Positions 36,728-48,859 of a stretch of DNA of 64,000 bases are shown piece after piece. Both the position numbers and the translations under genes were made by a program. The notes under the pieces are model-generated. The model worked only from the letters and a program-made list of their open reading frames with translations, was not told the DNA's origin and made no database searches. Every line of letters starts with the position of its first letter. The first letter of the stretch is position 1. Source of the stretch: Tubiluchus corallicola (taxonomy: Eukaryota; Priapulida; Priapulimorpha; Priapulimorphida; Tubiluchidae); assembly GCA_030141605.1 (NCBI GenBank), contig JAQGDQ010000050.1, positions 690,971 to 754,970 on the forward strand, in the 5' to 3' direction.

Positions 36728-36960
36728 CTTTCAAAGAATATTTCAAATGTCCACTGCATAAAAGAGAGGTTGATACTACTGAGCATTTATTAGAATAAGA
36801 AGTAATGAGAAACGTGTTTCGAAAAAACAAAACCTTTAATGGAGATATCAATAAATTTGAAGGGATAATGATTTGCGATAAGTATTTTATTATATCAAAG
36901 AAGCTTAGGCGTTCGAAAAAAAGAAATTTTGAACTCAAACTGCATAATGACGACTATACA
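36696..36960 (+). pseudogene. Inverted LINE fragment
   Basis: Plus-strand translation after the hairpin gives YNSLILPYLT followed by FKEYFKCPLHKREVDTTEHLLE and then a stop. The CP-x-x-...-DTTEHLL pattern resembles the zinc-binding end of some LINE ORF2 proteins. It is opposite in orientation to the relic at 36180-36683. Confidence 0.45.
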
Positions 36961-37261
36961 AAAAGTTAAAAAGAAATTTCTTTTTAACTTTTAAAAGAGT
37001 GTCTTGCACATTTTCCCTAATTAATAATTGTGCCTGTTAATTCTACTAAGTGGGCATAGCGAAAACCACGAAAAGCGAGTCAAAGTGATGTCGTAGCGGA
37101 TGGCTGCAAGTTGAACTTTACTATCTTCGACACTAGGCGACTCTGTATCTAACGTTTCATCTTAGCGGAATTTTTGAAAGCGTTATGTAAATTGTAAAAA
37201 AATATTTTCTTATTTTATAAGCCATTCTGCTTAGTGATTTTATCGACGTTTTCAAGCTAAC

Positions 37262-40200
37262 ATGCGTAGAACTATATCACAAAAGACGTTATCACTCATA
37301 AAGTGGTTGAAGCGCGACCATTGCGAAATGAGTGAAAACACTTTGAACAACCCATGTTGTGGAATATATGAAGAAACGGTAGATGAAAAGTGGGATGTGT
37401 TTGGTTTCCTTATAAAGCCATCATTAACTGATGTTCCATTGAAACGTAGTTCCTTGGATGGAGAAACAAAGAAACAAAATTGTTCCTTCGAGTCTGACAA
37501 TTTGGAAGTTTCTAGTTGTGACTTACTGTCGAAAGATCTTGACTTAAGCTTGAACGAGAGCGTGGAAAAATGTTCTTGTCATTTTAAAAGGTTTAGTTGA
37601 AAATATCTGTCTAGCGTTTGTACCTGGTGTAGGGCTTTTGCCTTTCAACTTCAAAAAACGTCGGTTGTTAATTTTGTTATGTAGAGCTGCTTAAACTAGT
37701 TAAAGCCTAAACAGCTGTAGGTTGGGTTAATTTTTCTTGCTGTGAAAAGTTGCACACGGTTTTACTACTTGTAGTAGTTGTGACTAAGCTCTATCAAACA
37801 TTTTGCACCTCATTTCTGTCTTTTGCCTCGAGCCGAAAGTAATGTTTGTTTAATAATTATACACATTTGACAGTATATATTAATATTATGTATTTAATGA
37901 TAACTACTGTTGCTTTTGATTAATGGTAACTACTATTGCTTTTGGTTATCAGCAAGAACTTCACTGTATGAGTTGGGCAAAACTCAACTAATGTCTATTT
38001 GTTTAGACTATAATTTATTAAAATTTTATATTTTTAATCGCAGACCCTAAAATTTTTTATGCAATATTTGGAAATTTAGTGGTAGAAATGGCTTTTAAAG
38101 GTACCTTTGTTCACCGTTCTGCATCAGATTAATATGATTAGTGACATACAACTGATATCTCTTTTCCCTGCCAGTTTTTCGTATTAGTTTTGTCTTCGTA
38201 TAGTCAAACTCGTTATAACGCCTCCTTTATAATGCCAACCTCCCTTAGCATCCAACTTTTTGGCAAAACAAAATGTCTATATGCGCTCAGACACATATGT
38301 ATTAATGCACTTCTTTATATTGCCAAACTCGCTTAACGCCAACTTTTTCTGGAATCCCAAAGTGGGCAGTATGAAAAAATGACTGTGCATACTTTATTTT
38401 TAAGCTAGGGCTAACGACGTGTATCATTACTAGAATCTGTAAGCGACATTTTTACTTAGTATTCTACTGATTTATTCATTTAATTGCAAAGTAGTTCTGC
38501 AATAGTAACTTAGTAATTAAGGTCTTAATTAGCATTCTTAATGACCACAGATTATTTATAATACTAAAAAAATTTCGGATTGCATTTTGTTATTAAATAG
38601 GCATAGATTAGAATGTAAAAGATCTAATGAAGACTCCTGGGAAAAAATATTTGCACATTGGAAAAGTAATGCTCTAAAACCTGACAAGGTAAGTAAGAAA
38701 TACTTGAAATAATATGAAATTTTGCTTTGTTTATTTTTAAAACTTTTTAATAAAGGTGTTATGTCACTTATTTTTTTTTTTAGATTTGCTGTTTCTTTAT
38801 TTTGGATGTAAAACACGAACGACATTGAAAATGGTCATGCTGACTATCTGGACTAATTTCACATGAAATATTTTGACCACATGTCTTGTTCTAATAAATT
38901 TTCAAAGAGTCATTTGATCCTAAGATCCTACCAGGCATAAGCTACTGAAAATAAGTTGTGTTACAAACAGAACGTACTATAGCTTCTGTTACAGATTTTC
39001 CTTGATCAATGTGACAATAGAATGTGTATGATATCAAAATAATTTTATTGTAACTTTTTGCAAAGCACAGGCCGATAACGATTCAATTAAAAGGGAATAA
39101 ATTCAGCTTGAATATTTTATTGAATTTTTATACTGCAGCTTACACACTGTCTTAAACAAGGACTACCTTTCCATCTACGTGGAAAACTGTGGAAGCATTT
39201 GTTGCAAATAGACGAGTTAGAACGAGAATCACATTTTAACTACGACGTAAGTGTAACATATGCACACATAGATCCCTACGGGTTTGCTATTTTTAATTAA
39301 CAAAAATTAAATTATTTCACCTCTGTGTCCTTTTTTTACCACTTTTGCTTGATTGATGCAGTTTATACACAAATTGCCATGTGCCATTTTGTAGAAGTTG
39401 TACCAATTACTCTTAAAAATCGTAGTTGGCTCCAAATAGCACAGTGTACAGTGATTATAGGTTTGCCTATAAATAAAAATAACTCTGTTTTAATTTTAAG
39501 TAACTGAATTTGTTGAATGTTGTTTTACAGGCAAACGTTGCAGCCATCAGGGATCAACTGGTTGATTTGGGTGTTACTGAATACAGCTCATTGAACTCTG
39601 TACAGGAACTGCATGAAATGAATGACAATGAAGGAACTTCAGTCAAGAATGTTGACCATCTAGATATAAAAGTTTTACGTCAGATTATGCTGGATGTGGG
39701 TAAGGATAAGGAATGCGTGTGTAAACCTCAATAGCACAGTCATAGTAGCATGCTGTCCAGTGACTGCACACCTAAACATTTGTGTCCAGTTACCGCTTAT
39801 TGTGTATACTGTATATGAATGAGAAGAAAAACAGCATATATGTTTAATAAATGCTGATGCAGTAATTGTATATCAAACTATTTACTGGTTATCTAACTAT
39901 TATCCACATTTTATGCTTCTTGTGTATACTGTATATGAATGAGAAGAAAAACAGCATATATGTTTAATAAATGCTGATGCAGTAATTGTATATCAAACTA
40001 TTTACTGGTTATCTAACTATTATCCACATTTTATGGTTCTGCTTGCTAGCCGTTTGTCAAGCCAACTACCCAATAAGTAAAAGATTATTAGGCACTAGTA
40101 ATGTTAAATGCCACTGAAATGTTTTTCCCAGAAAATGAATTACGAAAAAGTTGAATTTGCTGATTATGATAATGCATGTAATAATAAATTGATAGCTGCA

Positions 40201-43200
40201 TGACTTCTTTTCACAGATATCTGAAAAAACAAAAAAATATCGTAAACATTTTTAAGAACTGCAAGCATTTAACAATATGTTGTAATTAAGAGAGGCCACC
40301 TAAGCTGTAACAATCTGCAGTCTACTTTTGCTGATATGATTAACATAATCTTAATTTAGATATTAATCTCACACATGTAGGTCCTGAAGAAATTAGATGA
40401 TAATATATGTGGATACTCCAAAAGTAGATGTAAATTAAAGATGAGAAAAAAGTAGATGTTCCAAACGCCAAGAAAAATCCAAACCCTAGTTGGCTGTTTT
40501 TAGTACTGATGCTTTCATGGGAAGTAAAACCTGTTTAAAGTTATAATTAAAATGACAATTGCAAAGCCATGCAGCGTTTTGAATGTCACTTGTTTTTATT
40601 TGCTGATATTTGTATAGCTGCGCATTAGACCGGACTTGCACTAACATCTGACACGATGTTATCTAAATTTGCCAATTTGTTTCCCTGGCTGATCGGCAGT
40701 GCACTAATTGTGGTCATGTCTAAAATACTTTGTTCTTAATTGCTGTTTTCAATCTGAGGCAATTTATACTGGAATTTTAGCTTGTATATTAGTGATTCCG
40801 TGTGCATTTGTTTCACTTTTGTACAGTTTATTGTACAATAACATAATGTGTTAATTGTGAAATTGTATATACAGTCTTTGAGTGTAAAACTGGAAGAGTT
40901 ATTATTAATAAGTTTGAGTGCGCTTTCGTGGAGGTTGCCAGAAAATAGTTAATTTCCTGTTACTTGCAACTAACGTGGAATATTTAGTTACTATAATTTC
41001 AGATCGCACTTTTCCCACTCACATCATGTTTGCTAGTGCAATGGATGTCGGCAAGGAGGGAAAAGCTGCTTTGTTTCGTATTTTAGCTTTATATGCAAGA
41101 TATAATCCAGCTGTGGGCTATTGTCAAGGTAAATTAACTTCACTTACACTAGTGCACATCTAGGCCCTAATTGTTCCAGTTTCAATATTAGTTCAGAATA
41201 TATTATGGCAGTTTTTTTGGTCAACTATATTTTCTAGGTTCTAGCATGACACATCCTCAGACTTTTATTTGGATTACAGAATAAATAATTTTATAAAGTA
41301 ATTCTGAAATATGTAATTAGTGATGTTGTTTTTATTTGACAATCCTTTTTTATTAGAGTATGTAATCATTTTCCTAGGAATGTCATACATTGCAGCCATG
41401 TTCCTTATGCACTTGGATGAACGGGAATCATTTTGGTGTTGTGTTGCATTGTTTGAGCGACAAAAGTATCTCCTGGGTTATTTTTCTGAATCTTTGTACA
41501 GGCAAGAATTCCTATTTTTATGCATAGAATAGACTTTGTTCTGCATTTTGCGCCACAGGCGCAAGTTAAACTGAATGTGCTAATAATGATTTTAGACCCT
41601 TACACTAACATGAGTACACTTATATTTAGCTAAGCCAGACCCATCAAATATAGTAAAAAACGTTACATTTTTTAAATGTTTCTTATGGTCTACCCAACTT
41701 GTGCTACTACCATTGTGATGAAGTGCCCCAGATTTTACGGTCAGCTTCTTGCTAGCTTACCCGTTTAGAAGAGATCCTTATTGCCATGAGGCTATGGTGG
41801 TGACCAAGTAACAAACCTAATAGACAGTGAGATCGTTTAGCTTATTTCTTAGCTTAACTAGAGGAGGCAAAGGGAAAAGGAAGCAGCGCTTTCCATACTT
41901 ATCGGAAAATTTCGTAACTTTTAGTTCTCACTCATTTCTTTTAGAGCATTTCACTCTTAACTGGGAGCCTAACGACTAAACTTCTTTTGCATGGTAGTTC
42001 AGCTGAATGGTAGAAGCGAGTGATGTTAATGTATTCTTAAATAAACATGTTAATGTATGAATGTGTTTGTGACAGTCTGCAAGAATATGTATTAGATAAA
42101 TATGTAATCGGTTCAAAGACATTACATTTTAGTTTCAGCTTTAAGTTTTCTTGGTTTTTTATTTCTAGAATTCAAGATCATGTTCAAGTTTTTGACAAAC
42201 TATTGCAACAAAGACTGCCTATGGTGTGGGAACATATGGTAAACATATCAGGGTTGTATTGTTTAGCAATAAATTCGTTAATTTGCACCGGTAGAGAAAA
42301 TTCGTTAAGTTGCATCCTGGTGAACTAACAGGAGAACCTGCAGGGAAATCTTAAGTCAAGGTGAAACAAAACAGTGAAAATTCCTCATACTACCACTAAC
42401 TACTACCTCTCATTGGAGAACAAAATTAAACTGAATAAACTAGTGTTGAGATGCCATTCATTTAAAGGAAAGAAAGACTGTTTGAAAGACTTGTGTAGTT
42501 CAAAAAGAAAATAATTTAAACTTTCGCACCACTTGGAAAAACATTACAGTATTGCGCCTCTGGCTCAACAAACATTTAAATTACTTTATATTGCCAATAA
42601 ATTCAATAATGAACTTTTTGGTTAGTTAACAAAGTGTGTGTAAACAAATTGTTTTTCAAATTTTATGCAATGTTATTTAAACTTGCTACACATGACTTAC
42701 TGTTAAAACGGCCAATGCAGAGTTTAAATTTACAAGTTCTGTACTGCATTACTGCTAATGTATGCAATAAGCATGTAAAGGATACAAAATTTCAAACTAC
42801 GCAACTTGTATTAGCAGCAATGCTATAAAACTTATTGCAAATTTAAACTCCCACCGTGACTGTTATGTCACATACAGACTAGCCAGTTTTCTCTCTAAAT
42901 AACTCGCAAGTGTGTTCAATCAGTATCAAACAGTTTACAATTTCTTGCTGGCAATAACTCGCAAAGCAATTCACACTTGAGAGTTTGCTGTCAGAGAGAA
43001 AACTCGCTTGTCTGAATGTGCCATTAGACGCAGCCATTTTAACGGTAACTTGTTTGTAAGAAGTTTAGGTAATATTGCGTAAAATTTTAAAAAACAATCA
43101 GAGCATTTGTAGCACACTCTTCGCTAACTAAGCAAAAGTAATAACTTATATTGTCAATAAGATCAAGTGTGTTTTTTTTGTGAGTCAGTGGTGCACATTA

Positions 43201-45726
43201 ACATGGTAATACAACTGGTAATACAATGACCAGTTGTGCAAACATTTAAAGGACAAGAAAAGGGGCACCTCAAGTAGGTTTCAGAAAAATCACCTTAAAA
43301 AAGTATACTACTTTTACAGCATTACAGTATACATTTACAGCAATTTTATGCACATCTTGTATTCATGTTGAAAGGAATTCATTTTAAATCTCCCGCTATA
43401 CTGTTCCGACGGCGCCATTACATGACGTCGCTATGCGACGTGAATCAGGGGGAAAAAGACAATGTTATATTATTACCCAAAAAACTTTCCGTGCAAATCT
43501 ATTTTACTTAGCATTTCACTTACCTGCTGGAAAGACTTATGCAACTAGACTAATAATTTAAAATGTTTATGCCAATTGGTAAAATGTTGCTGACTCACCC
43601 TCCAGGGTGTATTTTTAATCTAATTGACAAGATACAGTAATTTAAAATTTTATTTAATTAGCAACATGTATGCTACGAATGCTCTAATTATTTTTTCAAA
43701 CTTTACTTAATGCTATCAAAACTTGTTTCAAGCGACCTACCGTTATATCGTTAAAATGGCTGCGCCTAACGGTCAGCGCGGGAGTTTAAATTTACACGTT
43801 TATACAGCGTTACAGGCGATGCAGGCCGTGCATAAGAAAACGTTATATGTAAGTGGTATAGAATTTCGAGTCAAATTTTTTAAGCTTTATGTAAGTGGAG
43901 GGTTTTCTTGTGTTCTAAATATTTTTCCAGTTACATAAGTTTCCTAAACAGGTAAGTATAATGCTAAGTAATATAAGTTTGTATGGAAGTTTTTATTTGG
44001 GATATACTTTAAAATTTCCCTTTCTTCCCCTTTAACATTGATATAGTGTATTTAAGTAATTCAATGATTACAGAAACTTTGATTAACAACTGGGTTGAAG
44101 GCAGCTAGTCTTCTTAGTCACCAGTGAAATAATGCAACAAATACACTATTACTGTACTTATAATAAATACATTACACTTAGACACAAATGTAACACAGCG
44201 TAATAAAGTGTCATACAGTAGGCACTGTTTTAATAAAGCGTTGGTTTTCAGAATCTTTAAATTAAATTAGTCCAAAAGTGAAAGTGTTATATGAAACTAA
44301 TACACTCTGTTTAAAGTTTAGTATGAATATGAAAAACATGCCATTAAATGTACTATTTGCGTGCTGCCGCTGGCATACTCGTATCATCTGTATGAGTAGC
44401 GAAACTAAATCTCTAACTTTGTTAATGTTTCTTATGAATTTCGCAATTGTTTACAGTATTGTTATTACCGTAATAGATCGGTTTTCTTGTTTAATTTTGC
44501 CACGCTTACAAATTTGCGTATAGCTCTCAATCGAATGGTAGATTAATCTACAATCAAACGTGGAAGAGAGTGACTGAAATTTAATTCATTTGCTGCTCAC
44601 TATCTATATTTGTCGCTTTCACCTTTCACCTGTTGCTTGATTCTAAGCTAACCGAGCGACGTTCATGTCTGCATTTTGAAAAGAATAATTCTGGGTCATT
44701 GTTTCAAACAATTGTACTTGATGGCTAGTAGATCTTGGTCTTTACACAAATGTCGGCATCTGTAACAAAGAACTGGAACTAGTGTACCAAACTACATAAA
44801 ATATGCAAAACAATAATAATATAAAATAATAATTTATTTCGTACATTGGTAGCATCAGTATACATATATACATGCATTCATATATACGCATTCAGTACTT
44901 GTTTATTTTTATAGAAAGCTGTTGAGGCAAGTGCCTTAATGTATCTTACACCATGGTTTATGTGTCTATATACATCTTTGCCATGCTGGAGAACAGTATT
45001 ACATATATGGGATCTTTTGCTTTTAGAGGGTATGCACAACCTACTGTTAATCGTCTTTTACTTTGTGTGAAGCTTTTTGCTGTTTTAATCAGATCTACAG
45101 ATGTCGGGACATTTTCTGAAGGTTTTTAGTTACTATTTATTCTAATAGAAGCCATTTTACAGGTTCCCTGGCTTAGTTAGAGAAAAGCTAGTAGTCATTC
45201 GTTTCGGCTGAATGTATTTTAAAATTGGACTATGTTATCTTGTAGCCCAATTCCTTCTCTTTCCAAATGGTATAAAACTCCCTCCGAAACCCTCACAAAG
45301 TGCCACACAAATATTTTCTTCTATACAATGTTCGTCAATGTTTTGTGGAAAAAACTTATTTTGGTGGTTTTTCGGCTCTGCTCTTCTCGGACATCCTGTA
45401 ACAGCCCCAGAACGGAAAGCATTCTTCTTTGCCACATGCCCCATTCCTTTACATAGTTTCATGTGACATTTGCTTAATTTTGTTAACTAACTAACAAACC
45501 AATGGCAATGAAAACATAACCTCCTTGGCAGAGGTAATAAACACCAATTTGATACATCTGAATTTTGAACTATTTTTTTCAATGTAGGGGTGAGTGCGTT
45601 ATTTAAAGTAGCATTAGCCATTGTTACGGTGTGCCATGAGAATTTACTACAGTGTACTAGCATTAGCACAGTATTACCTATTCTCCTGAAGATACCAGCC
45701 AAGCTGTAAGTAAAGTTCTTTTCGTA

Positions 45727-45807
<81 letters not shown>

Positions 45808-48800
45808 TTTCTTTCTAACTATCTATCTCCTCTTTCAAGCTTTTTCTGCCAAGTTCCTAATCAAATCAAGAAAAAGAATCATTGATACTGTAATTTGGCA
45901 GATTATTTGTGTTAATTTTTACACTTTTAGGGTTGAATACGACACATTCATACATGTTATAGCGCACACGAAGGTTGAAAAGTGGGAGATAAACAGTGTT
46001 TTAGCTATGGTGAAAGAAAAAGAGGACAAAACTAGTAAACTGCCAAGTTCTCCCGATGTTTGCAGCAAATTGACTTCAAAGTTCATGAAAGAGTCAGAAA
46101 ACAAAGGTATTTGCTAGAAATTGCAAATATGGAGTTGACTGCATAATATATTATTGGATCTGCCTTTGAGCAAATAGAGTGAATGCCTTAAGGGTTTTTG
46201 TTTCTGCTTGTTGCTGTGTTGGCCAAAACTCATACATTCACTCACTGAATTCAGCCATTAGCCTTTTAGTCTGTTGCCATATTCCCTAAACATTGCACAG
46301 GTTTTTACCTTTGTGTTTAATGCCCTGAGTGCTCCAAAAAATGGAAGAAACTGCCTGTCTTTTGAATCCTTAGTAGCTTAGTTGCTTGCTGAGATCAAGA
46401 AATAAGAATTGTAACGTTTTTCTAATCTTCTGTGTCTTTACCTCTGGCCTCTTGTGTCATGCTTTGTAAAATTTTTCAGTCATTTATTGTCTTTATGCCA
46501 GGTGAGGAAATAGATGTAAGCCAGTGTAAAGCTATGTTACAATAACTGGATATATGGGCAATACTGAAGTGTTTTAATCGTGTTCAAATCCTTTGTGGTA
46601 TTTTTTAAATTAAGAATTGGTTGTATGCTCACAAAAGGCTCCACATCTTGCTTACTTGTACATGAGTTTTGACACTAGTGAATAGCAGTGAAGTACATAG
46701 CAAGTGCAGCAAGAAATTTGTACAAGGGAACAATGCATTGTGGGAAAGCAAAATCTTGAAAACCAGCGATTTGAGGGGATCGATGGAGTATTGGAGTTGA
46801 GATTCGAGGACAGGGAACTTGAATGGCAGACTGGCAGATCAAATTCCTAAATTAGAATTATTCTAAAAAATGCACAGGCCAACACTACTAAATATTGTGT
46901 CTAAATTCATTTGTGCACTTGTCAAGATGAATTTTCTCGTTCATTACAGAAAATTGTGTAATACACAAAGTTCCAGTGACAAAATCAAAGCACAAATGGC
47001 TGGGTATTCGTTCATCACTCTTGGGCAAAAGTTCAACAAACCAAGTTGTCCATTACAACAAACCAAGTGGTTCCAGCCAAGTGCATCTTTCACCTTGTGA
47101 GATTGCATCTGAAAGCAGGTACTTAAGGATTGTAAAATAAGAAAAATATATTTATGCCTTTGTACTAGAAAGTGGCTTATGGCAGCCAATGACAACTCAC
47201 ATTCTGTTTTTGACAATCATGTTTTTTTTTAAGTTTTCATTTTAAATGTTCTGGCTGAGTACTGAAAACGTGTTTTTATGTATGTGGAAATTGAAAGTGA
47301 ATTAACATTATAAGAATAGAAGGTAATTTCGAAGCTATAATGATTTTGATGGCCTGCATATGGAGCTGTCACTTCAAACATGTGAATTATATATAGTTTT
47401 CTGTAATTAACATGTTCAATAACACTCAGCAAAAAATTTTGTTTTGCGTACAAACTATACATATCAGATAAGACATAACTGTATGCCTGTTTTCTGATTA
47501 GCATTGATGTTTGAATTTGCTGCAATTGTGAAATCAGCTGACATTTGGTACATCAAGTTTGATTTTGAACATTTTTACGAGGTGCTGACAGAGTGTGCTC
47601 TGAAACTTCAACAAATTTTCACCATCTGTCACATTCATTAGATCAATGCTTAAAACAGCATAAAAGTTTTGTGAAAATTTCATCAAACTATATCTTTTCT
47701 TTTTTGTTAAATGTTTATGTAATGTCAGGCAAGTGTAATGCATACTGAATGCACTGCAAAAGGAACATTATAAAGTAGTGTAAATGTTTTATATTATACT
47801 TAGATAAGTAATATAACTGTACCTAAACGTAGTACCTTAGTTTACTTGTCATTTTAACAGACAATTCAATGTTTTGTTCATTGATCAATAAGCATGCATG
47901 TCGGATAAATGTAATTTATTGTGCTTTTCTGGTTCATTATTTCAGTTTTGATGAATTGGAAAGGAGTGCGCAAGTAGGGCATCTAGTTCTCACATCAACA
48001 CCCAGGGAAAGTTATTTAACAGCAGGAGTTCAGCAAGATTCCCCACAAGGTTTTATCCCGAACTTTGTTGCAAAGTATGAACTATTCTGTGTTTACTTCT
48101 GTAATATGCATGCAACTGTTGTAAAACAATCAATTATAAAATCACTTCCTGTGCACTATGTTCTGTTTTCCTGTTCCAGTACTTTTTGTAGATATTTTAT
48201 TTATTTATTATCTCTTGTTGTGTATAACTGTGTATTTTTGTTTACTGTTCACCCATCATTTATTTTCTTAGCTTCATAATTAATTGTTCAGCTTGTAATT
48301 AAGTGCAGTTGGTTTTCCATTTTAAATATAATTTCTTGAGACTTGCCTCTCTCATGCAACAGCCGGCATCCATATCCTAATCTACTTAGGCATGGTAACT
48401 GTTGGGTTATAGTTTCCTTCCTTCTCAAGATGCTCCATTGCACCACACTTCAGGCTAGTTAGCTAAACAAGGATATTGACAATTGTGAGTTCAAATTTCA
48501 AAACTGGTTCTTCATAGTATTTTTGAGAAAAATGATTTTCTGATTGTCTCAGATTTTAATAGTAAACAAATTTTGTCTATGGCAAATCTGAATATGTGCA
48601 CTCGTGAAGTGCCAAATTCATATATCCAGTAGCATTTTTAAATTTATTATAGCTGTTGTCATTTATCTTCATTTGTAGGACAGCAAAATCTGAGCACGCT
48701 TTTCGACAGTTTGCAAACATGGCACCGCTACGTGAATCTCAACAGCTGAGATCAACAGCAAGCCCTAGATTTTCCCTTGGTGACGGTGGTGGCCATGACG

Positions 48801-48859
48801 ACAGTAACATCAGCATGATAGAGGTCAGCATGATAGACATGTCAACTGTGACTAGTTAA
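37262..48859 (+). CDS. TBC-domain Rab GTPase-activating protein (12 exons found, one junction open)
   Basis: Accelerates GTP hydrolysis by a Rab, ending its membrane-traffic signal. Exons: 37262-37590, 38607-38688, 39139-39246, 39531-39699, 41003-41128, 41378-41501, 42169-42238, 44915-45029, 45588-45705, 45931-46106, 47946-48074, 48679-48859. Met 37262 follows an in-frame TGA at 37235. The TBC domain starts around residue 138 (LKQGLPFHLRGKLW). It has the IxxDxxR arginine finger (I225, D228, R231) in IMLDVDRTFPTH and the glutamine finger YCQG (269-272). LYTSLPCWRTVLHIWDLLLLEG completes the core. The C-terminus ends ISMIEVSMIDMSTVTS. Intron 6 has a GC donor. Exon 10 ends in phase 1 but exon 11 needs phase 2, so a small exon (length 1 mod 3) or another splice site in 46107-47945 is missing. 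The first 110 residues match nothing I know. Rab target and subfamily unknown. Confidence 0.9.
38201..38375 (+). mobile_element. Decayed pogo/Tigger-type MITE relic (TBC intron 1)
   Basis: Starts tagtcaaactcgttataacg and contains a second similar phrase (caaactcgcttaacgcc). This recalls the cagtcaaactcgttataacg-type termini of Tigger-like elements and the element at 53225-53679. No clear inverted right end remains. Confidence 0.4.
39800..40039 (+). repeat. 120-bp tandem duplication (TBC intron 4)
   Basis: Copies 39800-39919 and 39920-40039 differ at one base near the 3' end. No exon or splice site is included. Confidence 0.95.
42640..42862. repeat. Imperfect inverted repeat (foldback) in TBC intron 7
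   Basis: The left arm contains gagtttaaatttacaagtt and then ctgctaatg. The right arm on the minus strand reads gggagtttaaatttgcaata and then ctgctaata. A third, plus-orientation relative is at about 43770-43850 (cgggagtttaaatttacacg). Probably a MITE family. Confidence 0.5.
42866..43023. mobile_element. ~158-bp foldback MITE in TBC intron 7
   Basis: The left arm gtcacatacagactagccag... and the right arm on the minus strand ggcacattcagacaagcgag... both continue with ttttctctct and end caagtgtg. They form arms of about 50 nt around a short loop. No coding capacity. Confidence 0.7.
45732..45803 (+). repeat. (CT)n dinucleotide microsatellite
   Basis: About 72 bp of uninterrupted ct repeats in TBC intron 9, 26 bp after the exon 9 donor. 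It could influence splicing or be length-polymorphic. Confidence 0.97.

Noticed and set aside
43723-43938. 71-codon plus-strand frame in TBC intron 7
   Set aside because: Overlaps a copy of the intronic foldback family; exon 7 joins exon 8 in phase without it.
45212-45462. Overlapping frames on both strands in TBC intron 8
   Set aside because: No domain, no paired splice sites, and not needed for phase: exon 8 joins exon 9 correctly without it.
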